A DNA stretch of 7,106 nt from an uncultured Ruminococcus sp. (GTDB lineage: Bacteria; Bacillota; Clostridia; UBA1212; UBA1255). This document shows, piece by piece, positions 1 to 4,114 of the stretch. Where the stretch lies: positions 1 to 7,106 of the forward strand of contig CACZOW010000028.1 in the NCBI GenBank assembly GCA_902782885.1, read 5' to 3'. Both the position numbers and the translations under genes were made by a program. Below the pieces are notes generated by a model, which was given only the letters and a program-made list of their open reading frames with translations, was not told the origin of the DNA and made no database searches. The stretch's first letter is position 1, and each line of letters opens with the position of its first letter.

Positions 1-1
1 A

Positions 2-2062
2 ATGAAAAAGATCGCGGAAGCGGATGCGGACGGCACCGATTTCACCGTCACGTTCCCGCTGATGAACAATAAACTGACGCGCCTGTCGTCGCACTTCTTC
101 GCGGAAGTGAACGGCGTGTTCGTGTCGCCCTGGTTTACCGTGGAGAACTATTACGATCTGTCGGAGAACCCGTACCGTTTCGATTTACCGATGAACCTGG
201 ACGTGAACGTCACTGAGGCGCCGTACAGCGCGCGGGGCGACGGGTTCACCAACGATACGGCGGCGATACAGAAGGCGATCGACGACGTTGCAGCCGCGGG
301 AGGCGGGCGCGTGGTTATACCCGGCGACGATTCGACGTACGGCAAGCGATATATCATCACCACGCTGAACGTGAAGAGCAACGTGTGGCTGTATATCGAC
401 GCCGGCGCAGTGCTGTGGCAGTCGCCGCGCAAAGCGGATTATCCGTACGAACCCGTCACCGGTCACGACGTTTCGATCCCCGGCATCAACTGGACTCACG
501 CAGGCCTCTGCCACAACTACCCGCTGGTAATGGCGCAGCAGGCGCACAATTTCAAGATCACGGGCAAAGGCACGCTCCGGCTGAACGATCTGGGTTCCGA
601 ATGTGAGGACGGCGTCAACGGCGGCACCATCTGGACCGGCTGTGAAAACCGCATACACCTGATCGCGCTCGCGCTGGTGGAGTGTAACGACGCACAGATC
701 AGCGGCATCACGATCCACCGGGCCAACTGCTACCACCTGAACCTGTTCGCGTGCAGCCGCGTATATATTTCCGACGTCACGATGAACGAGGCCACCTGCG
801 CGTCCGGCGACGGCATCGGACTCAGCGCCGCCACCCACGACGTAAAAGTGGACCGCTGCTTCCTGTTCTCCAATGACGACGCGGTCACGATGACGTCCTC
901 GTACAACGACCCCCGCGGCCTCGTATGGTGGCACGCAAAGACGGACCGGGACAACAGCGTCCGCAACGTGGAAGTCTGCCACAGCGATCTGTTCGGCGGC
1001 CACGGCCTGACGTTCATCACCTGGGGGACGGACAACCCCGATCTCTCCAAACAGGAGATCTATAACGTGCGCGCGTACGACAACGTGCTTTCCGGCGGCG
1101 CCTCCGTAGGCACCTGGTGCGACAACCCGTACTACGGCGGTCCCTTCACCAACGAAGACCCGGACGACTATTCGCCGGTGCGCGACGTGCAGATCTTCAA
1201 CAACAAATATCCGTCCCAGTGCACGCTGCTGTCGATCAAACCTACCAGCTTGTTGACCGACTGCAAGATCTATTCCGCCTCCGATTTCCAGAACGGCAAT
1301 TTCGAGCGCCGGAACGGACAGGCGGGCTGGGTGTCCGGGTTGTCCAACTGGTCCTGCCTGGGCGACCGGACAATGCTTTCGGTATTGGCGGACGAGGCGG
1401 ACGGGAAGACCGATCACCGCGCGCTGCAGACCGGCGACACGTTCATGTACCAGGGCCTCTATTTCAAGCAGAGCACCGTAACCGTGACGTTCGATTTGCA
1501 GGTGTTTGGCACGGACGCGGCGTTCCTGGTAGTCGATGCCGAGTCGGGCAGTGTGCTGGTGAAAGAACCGCTCGCGGACAGCGGCAGCGCTTTCGAAGCG
1601 AGGAACGGACACGAATTTGCGCAGTTCAGCTGGACCGGCGCGCTGGAGAAAGGCACGTACTGTATCGGCGTGCGCACCGCGGGCAATACGAAGGTCGTTT
1701 CCGACAATTTCTCCGCCAAGACAGCCAAATACGATGAGGCGCTGGCAGTTTCCGCCTCCGGCTCCGGCGAAATCATAGAGGCGCTGGTGCCGGACAAGTC
1801 GGTGCTGCGCATACCGGCTGAACCGGTAGAAATAGCTATGCCGCGTTATATTGCCGGTACGGAGCCCGCGGCTGACCGGACGCCGGGAGAGGTGATCCCG
1901 ATAGATCCTGACAGCACGCAGAACGGGCAGAATGCGAACGGCAATGCGCGGAAGAAATTGTCGGCCGGCGAAAAAGCGGCGGTCATTGCCTGCTGCGCGG
2001 TCGCAGCTGCTGCCGTTGCCGCCGCCGCGGTGATCGCGGTGAAGAAACGGAAGGGCAGATAA
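2..2062 (+). CDS. GH28-like (pectin-lyase-fold) glycoside hydrolase, membrane-anchored, 5'-partial
   Basis: Probable surface glycosidase of the right-handed beta-helix class, most like GH28 polygalacturonases. Seen: 686 readable codons. Residues 1-70 look like the end of an Ig-like beta-sandwich. The helix-entry motif YSARGDGFTNDTAAIQKAID begins at residue 75. GH28-type sites follow in order: SGDG (Asp270), NDD (Asp292-Asp293) and GHG (His334). The usual RIK substrate motif is not evident; VGTWCDNPYYGG stands near where it would be expected. Residues about 429-577 (starting FQNGNFE, then GW) resemble a CBM4/9-type jelly-roll. A linker leads to an Ala-rich helix at 659-680 and the tail KKRKGR. 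There is no LPXTG. Known for the family: inverting hydrolysis of polygalacturonan or related sugars using these Asp residues. Inferred: anchored outside the membrane, tail inside. The ATG at 2 lies at the window edge, with no visible ribosome site or signal peptide, so the true start is probably upstream. A GH49-like or other beta-helix enzyme is possible. The stop overlaps the next gene. Confidence 0.85.
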   Translation: MKKIAEADADGTDFTVTFPLMNNKLTRLSSHFFAEVNGVFVSPWFTVENYYDLSENPYRFDLPMNLDVNVTEAPYSARGDGFTNDTAAIQKAIDDVAAAGGGRVVIPGDDSTYGKRYIITTLNVKSNVWLYIDAGAVLWQSPRKADYPYEPVTGHDVSIPGINWTHAGLCHNYPLVMAQQAHNFKITGKGTLRLNDLGSECEDGVNGGTIWTGCENRIHLIALALVECNDAQISGITIHRANCYHLNLFACSRVYISDVTMNEATCASGDGIGLSAATHDVKVDRCFLFSNDDAVTMTSSYNDPRGLVWWHAKTDRDNSVRNVEVCHSDLFGGHGLTFITWGTDNPDLSKQEIYNVRAYDNVLSGGASVGTWCDNPYYGGPFTNEDPDDYSPVRDVQIFNNKYPSQCTLLSIKPTSLLTDCKIYSASDFQNGNFERRNGQAGWVSGLSNWSCLGDRTMLSVLADEADGKTDHRALQTGDTFMYQGLYFKQSTVTVTFDLQVFGTDAAFLVVDAESGSVLVKEPLADSGSAFEARNGHEFAQFSWTGALEKGTYCIGVRTAGNTKVVSDNFSAKTAKYDEALAVSASGSGEIIEALVPDKSVLRIPAEPVEIAMPRYIAGTEPAADRTPGEVIPIDPDSTQNGQNANGNARKKLSAGEKAAVIACCAVAAAAVAAAAVIAVKKRKGR

Positions 2063-2580
2063 TGGAACAGCTGAAAATGATACGGCGCTCTGCGCCGGTC
2101 AAAGAAATACCGCTCCCGCCCGGGTTTGAGTACGAGCGGTATTGCGGTCTGGAAGCGCAGGTCGAAGACTGGCTGCGCATCTGTAAGGCCGGGCTCCTGC
2201 CGCCGGACGCGGGCCGCCAGTTCTTCCGCGACCATATTGCCAACTACCCGGATCTGACGCCGGAAAACGACCTGATATTCGTGCGCTCCTGCGCGGGGGA
2301 GCGGGTGGCAACGATCGCGTTCGTATTGCACCCCGGCGGTGTGGGGTATCTTCACATGGTGTGCTGCGCGGAATCGGCGCGCGGTCTGGGCATCGGGGCG
2401 GCAATGACCTCGTTTGCCCTCGCCCGCCTTGAAGAGCGGGGGATAGATTATACCTATCTCACCACCGACGATTTCCGCCTGTCTGCCATACGCCTGTATC
2501 TGCGTGCGGGTTTTGAACCGTGCGAGGACAACGCCGAAATGCGCGCCCGCTGGGACGCCGTCCGCGCTGCGATCTCCTGA
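2062..2580 (+). CDS. GNAT-family N-acetyltransferase, coupled to upstream glycosidase gene
   Basis: A 172-residue cytoplasmic acetyltransferase expected to move an acetyl group from acetyl-CoA to an amine; its substrate is unknown. Seen: the beta4 strand YLHMVCC (residues 96-102) leads into the acetyl-CoA pyrophosphate loop R-G-L-G-I-G at 107-112, the family's R/Q-x-x-G-x-G/A signature, followed by the AAM helix. Near the C terminus, a segment of the type SAIRLYLRAGFEP matches the conserved GNAT helix and strand (Y-x-x-x-G-F). The first 60 or so residues are less typical and hold a charged helix ending in FFRDHI. The ATG overlaps the TAA of the glycosidase gene by one base (TAATG), and a GGAAGGG stretch at 2049-2055 can serve as ribosome site. 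Co-translation with the glycosidase is therefore likely. No signal peptide or membrane helix is seen, so it does not share the surface location of its partner. Confidence 0.85.
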   Translation: MEQLKMIRRSAPVKEIPLPPGFEYERYCGLEAQVEDWLRICKAGLLPPDAGRQFFRDHIANYPDLTPENDLIFVRSCAGERVATIAFVLHPGGVGYLHMVCCAESARGLGIGAAMTSFALARLEERGIDYTYLTTDDFRLSAIRLYLRAGFEPCEDNAEMRARWDAVRAAIS

Positions 2581-2701
2581 AGTTTCCTTGGGCGCCGTCT
2601 CTGCAGACCGCCTCGCGCCAGACTGCCACGGCCGACCGCCGCTGCATACCGTTGCCGATGCTGGCCGTCGCCGCACCGTCGCCGCAGCCGAAAAAAAGTC
2701 C
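2581..2701. other. Intergenic spacer with short GC-rich repeats
   Basis: About 120 bases lie between the first GNAT gene and the tRNA-Pro promoter. An imperfect hairpin at 2591-2612 (arms GGCG-CC-GTCT and AGACCGCC, loop CTGC, two-base bulge) has no T-run, so it is not a convincing terminator. An 11-bp unit, CCGTCGCCGCA, is repeated exactly twice in tandem at 2665-2686. It is followed by AAAAAAA at 2691-2697, just upstream of the promoter. No convincing gene is seen. Confidence 0.6.
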
Positions 2702-2730
2702 TTTACAAACGGAAATCAAAAGACTATAAT
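2702..2730 (+). promoter_or_regulatory. Sigma-70-type promoter of tRNA-Pro
   Basis: The -35 box TTTACA is at 2702-2707 and a perfect -10 box TATAAT at 2725-2730, separated by 17 bases. The expected start is near 2737, about 7 bases before the tRNA 5' end. The spacing and position leave little doubt about its role. Confidence 0.88.
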
Positions 2731-2743
2731 ACGTTCTGCGCTT

Positions 2744-2819
2744 CGGGGTGTAGCTCAGTTTGGCTTAGAGTGCTTGCTTGGGGTGCAAGAGGTCGCCTGT
2801 TCAAGTCAGGTCACTCCGA
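2744..2819 (+). tRNA. tRNA-Pro (anticodon GGG)
   Basis: A full cloverleaf can be drawn. The acceptor stem is CGGGGTG (2744-2750) with CACTCCG (2812-2818), including one G-T pair. The D stem is GCTC/GAGT with GG in its loop. The anticodon stem is CTTGC/GCAAG around the loop TTGGGGT, placing GGG at 2780-2782. The T arm is GCCTG-TTCAAGT-CAGGT. The discriminator is A2819. The tRNA reads CCC and CCT proline codons. CCA is not encoded (ACTCA follows), so the 3' end must be added by a nucleotidyltransferase. It is transcribed alone, with its own promoter and terminator. Confidence 0.96.
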
Positions 2820-2830
2820 CTCATGTGCAC

Positions 2831-2864
2831 GAGGTTGGGATCGAAAGTCCCGGCCTCTTTTTTT
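2831..2864 (+). terminator. Intrinsic terminator of tRNA-Pro
   Basis: A 10-bp stem, GAGGTTGGGA (2831-2840) with TCCCGGCCTC (2848-2857), including two G-T pairs, closes a 7-base loop and is followed directly by seven T (2858-2864). It begins 12 bases after the tRNA. Confidence 0.92.
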
Positions 2865-2975
2865 GTCGTCGAATGCCGGGGCGGCGCGGCAAGATTCCGG
2901 CCGCGGATCAGTTGATCCTGGGTCACTTTGGTTTTTCATGTCTCTTGCTCATTTCAAACGCCGGTTTTTGGAAAA

Positions 2976-3016
2976 AGTGGGACAAAAATTTCCGTTTGAG
3001 CGTTTTTTGTCCTACT
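2976..3016. repeat. Inverted repeat IR1 (TGGGACAAAA family)
   Basis: The 13-bp arms are AGTGGGACAAAAA (2976-2988) and TTTTTGTCCTACT (3004-3016), with one G-T pair and a 15-base loop containing TTTGAGCG. IR3 starts with the same 14 bases and has the same TTTGAGCG in its loop. On the minus strand the stem is followed by TTTTT, so it could also end transcripts from that side. Confidence 0.85.
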
Positions 3017-3093
3017 CCGGGCGCCTTCTGAGGGGCTTTTGCGGGTCAATACCGTTTTCGGCATGGCCTCATGCCGCTTTTGATCCGCGGAAA

Positions 3094-3131
3094 TGGGACA
3101 AAAGGTTCCTTTTTCCGCTCTTTTTGTCCCA
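3094..3131. repeat. Inverted repeat IR2 (TGGGACAAAA family)
   Basis: The 12-bp arms are TGGGACAAAAGG (3094-3105) and CTTTTTGTCCCA (3120-3131), with one G-T pair and a 14-base loop. The stronger arm (AGTGGGACAAAAA) and a GAGCGG loop motif read on the minus strand, so this copy seems inverted relative to IR1 and IR3. It is followed on the plus strand by CTTTT. Confidence 0.85.
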
Positions 3132-3199
3132 CTTTTGAGCTCATGAAGGCGGTTCCGGTCCCTGAGATGCAGCCATGAGTACAGCGATGCAGCCCTTAG

Positions 3200-3235
3200 T
3201 GGGACAAAAATCTTTATTTGAGCGATTTTGTCCCA
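3200..3235. repeat. Inverted repeat IR3 (TGGGACAAAA family)
   Basis: The 10-bp perfect arms are TGGGACAAAA (3200-3209) and TTTTGTCCCA (3226-3235), around a 16-base loop containing TTTGAGCG. The TTTTT at 3236-3240 directly after the stem gives it the form of a plus-strand terminator, though the stem is not GC-rich. Confidence 0.85.
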
Positions 3236-3284
3236 TTTTTCGGGATTTTCCTTTCTTAAAATGAGCGAGAACGCGGAGCGGACG

Positions 3285-3323
3285 GTGAGATCCCGGCCGC
3301 GGAACAGGACAGAAGGAGCGGCC
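3285..3323. repeat. Direct repeat, copy A (39 bp)
   Basis: This copy starts GTGAGATCCCGGCCGCGGAA and ends AGAAGGAGCGGCC. It matches copy B at 36 of 39 positions, with a start-to-start distance of 52 bases. The core GGCCGCGGAAC sits in a partial palindrome. No protein-coding or RNA role is evident. Confidence 0.8.
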
Positions 3324-3336
3324 GACCGCCTCGAGA

Positions 3337-3375
3337 GTGAGTTCCCGGCCGCGGAACATGACAGAAGAAGCGGCC
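3337..3375. repeat. Direct repeat, copy B (39 bp)
   Basis: This copy starts GTGAGTTCCCGGCCGCGGAA and ends AGAAGAAGCGGCC, differing from copy A at three single bases. Its core GTTCC-CGGCCGC-GGAAC is a near-perfect palindrome of 5-bp arms, a shape that could bind a protein dimer. It ends about 20 bases before the likely promoter of the second GNAT gene. Confidence 0.8.
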
Positions 3376-3395
3376 TACCTTCACCCAACAAATAA

Positions 3396-3424
3396 TTGAT
3401 TTACACCTGAAAATATGCTACCAT
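3396..3424 (+). promoter_or_regulatory. Possible promoter of the second GNAT gene
   Basis: TTGATT (3396-3401) and TACCAT (3419-3424) are 17 bases apart, each matching four of six consensus bases. A rival is the perfect -35 box TTGACA at 3425-3430 with CATAAA at 3445-3450, but that spacing is only 14. Some promoter is expected here because the preceding transcript ends at the tRNA terminator. Which pair is used is uncertain. Confidence 0.35.
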
Positions 3425-3485
3425 TTGACACAGACACGCCGCATCATAAAACGGCAACGCATGCACGAAACAGCAGGTAAACCAT

Positions 3486-4016
3486 ATGAACGGGTTCGTC
3501 AAAATAAGAAGCGCAAAAGCGGAGGACGCGGAGCGGCTGCGGGAGATATACGCGTACTATGTCACCGATACGGCAATATCGTTCGAATACGACGTTCCGT
3601 CCGTTGACGAATTTCGACGCCGCATCGAAAACACGCTATTGAAGTATCCGTTTCTGGTACTTGAGAAGGACGGACGCACTGTTGGCTACGCCTACGCCGG
3701 AGTGTTTAAAAACCGGGCAGCGTATGACCGCTCCTGCGAAGTAAGCATTTATATCGAGCGCGGACAAAGGCGTCATGGCTGCGGCCGCGCGCTTCATGAA
3801 GCATTGGAAGCGAAGCTCAAAGCGCAGGGGATACTTAATCTGTATGCATGCATCAGCGACACGGCAGTCGAGGATGAGCATCTCTCCCGGGACAGCGAAC
3901 GTTTCCATCAGCGGCTTGGCTATGTTAAAGTAGGTGAGTTCCACCGCTGCGGTTATAAATTCGGCCGCTGGTACGATATGATCTGGATGGAAAAGCTGAT
4001 AGGTGAGCATTGCTGA
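3486..4016 (+). CDS. GNAT acetyltransferase, phosphinothricin/amino-acid N-acetyltransferase type
   Basis: A 176-residue cytoplasmic enzyme of the group that includes phosphinothricin and methionine-sulfoximine acetyltransferases, expected to acetylate the amino group of an amino acid or analogue. Seen: the N-terminal VKIRSAKAEDAERLREIY is typical of the group. GYAYAGVFKNRAAYDRSCE at residues 67-85 and the strand VSIYI match its core. The acetyl-CoA loop is R95-R-H-G98-C-G100. The C-terminal FHQRLGYVKVGEFHRCGYKF (140-159), then RWYDMIWME, is the conserved closing segment of close clostridial homologues. Length is normal for the group. The ATG at 3486 has a weak AGG ribosome site at 3475-3477, 8 bases upstream. 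It appears to stand alone between the repeat region and the large surface-protein gene. Known members can confer resistance to toxic glutamate analogues or act in amino-acid metabolism; which applies here is unknown. Confidence 0.88.
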   Translation: MNGFVKIRSAKAEDAERLREIYAYYVTDTAISFEYDVPSVDEFRRRIENTLLKYPFLVLEKDGRTVGYAYAGVFKNRAAYDRSCEVSIYIERGQRRHGCGRALHEALEAKLKAQGILNLYACISDTAVEDEHLSRDSERFHQRLGYVKVGEFHRCGYKFGRWYDMIWMEKLIGEHC

Positions 4017-4032
4017 CAGCGGGTTTTTAAGA

Positions 4033-4057
4033 CCGGCAAAAATTTGAATTTTGCCGG
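4033..4057. promoter_or_regulatory. Operator-like palindrome over the -35 box
   Basis: Arms CCGGCAAAA (4033-4041) and TTTTGCCGG (4049-4057) pair perfectly over 9 bp around the 7-base centre ATTTGAA. There is no T-run beyond it, so it does not look like a terminator for the GNAT gene ending at 4016. It covers the proposed -35 box of the next gene, where a bound repressor would block transcription. No regulator gene is in the window. Confidence 0.5.
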
Positions 4058-4072
4058 CGGATGTGGTATAAA
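4044..4072 (+). promoter_or_regulatory. Promoter of the GH99-like gene
   Basis: TTGAAT (4044-4049) and TATAAA (4067-4072) are separated by 17 bases, giving a start near 4079 and a short leader of about 35 bases. The leader is too short to hold a typical riboswitch. The palindrome at 4033-4057 overlaps the -35 box. Confidence 0.65.
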
Positions 4073-4100
4073 ATTTCTGACAAATTATAGTATTTGCATC

Positions 4101-4106
4101 GGAGGA
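4101..4106 (+). promoter_or_regulatory. Ribosome binding site deciding the start at 4115
   Basis: GGAGGA lies 8 bases before ATG 4115. An in-frame TTG at 4094 would add seven residues but would put the ribosome site inside the gene, so the ATG is preferred. The resulting protein begins with a proper signal peptide (MKRNN...). Confidence 0.88.
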
Positions 4107-4114
4107 ATCGGACA

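Larger units (their letters stand above)
2865..3395. other. Gene-free, repeat-dense intergenic region
   Basis: This stretch of over 500 bases has no open frame that looks like a real protein. It holds three inverted repeats built on TGGGACAAAA, two direct 39-bp repeats, and smaller items. These are a diverged copy of the direct-repeat core (TTCCGGCCGCGG, 2895-2906), a near-palindrome GGATCAGTTGATCC (2905-2918), a small hairpin CGGCAT/ATGCCG (3059-3076), and the 9-mer GATGCAGCC twice, 20 bases apart (3166-3174, 3186-3194). It is more A/T-rich than the coding regions around the hairpins. It could be a repeat landing zone, a decayed element or an unannotated RNA; the sequence does not decide. 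Confidence 0.7.

Noticed and set aside
185..1612. Long minus-strand open frame (475 codons) opposite the GH28-like gene
   Set aside because: It has no recognisable domain, and its Arg/Val/Ala-rich composition fits the shadow of a GC-rich coding strand. The plus-strand product has clear family motifs.
2504..3031. Plus-strand open frame running through the tRNA-Pro gene
   Set aside because: It overlaps the end of the GNAT gene, the tRNA and its terminator, and resembles no protein family.
2954..3391. Minus-strand open frame (145 codons) and shorter plus-strand frames across the repeat region
   Set aside because: The predicted proteins consist largely of translated copies of the inverted repeats (recurring WDK and FVPL-like words), so they are by-products of the repeats.
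2865..3395. CRISPR array or integron attC array
   Set aside because: The repeats are few, irregularly spaced and of two unrelated kinds, with no cas or integrase gene in view.
3425..3607. Small upstream open frame (60 codons) overlapping the second GNAT gene
   Set aside because: It is a basic, low-complexity frame-shifted shadow of the GNAT gene start, with no domain.
4073..4114. Riboswitch in the leader of the GH99-like gene
   Set aside because: The leader from the predicted start is only about 35 bases and shows no paired structure.
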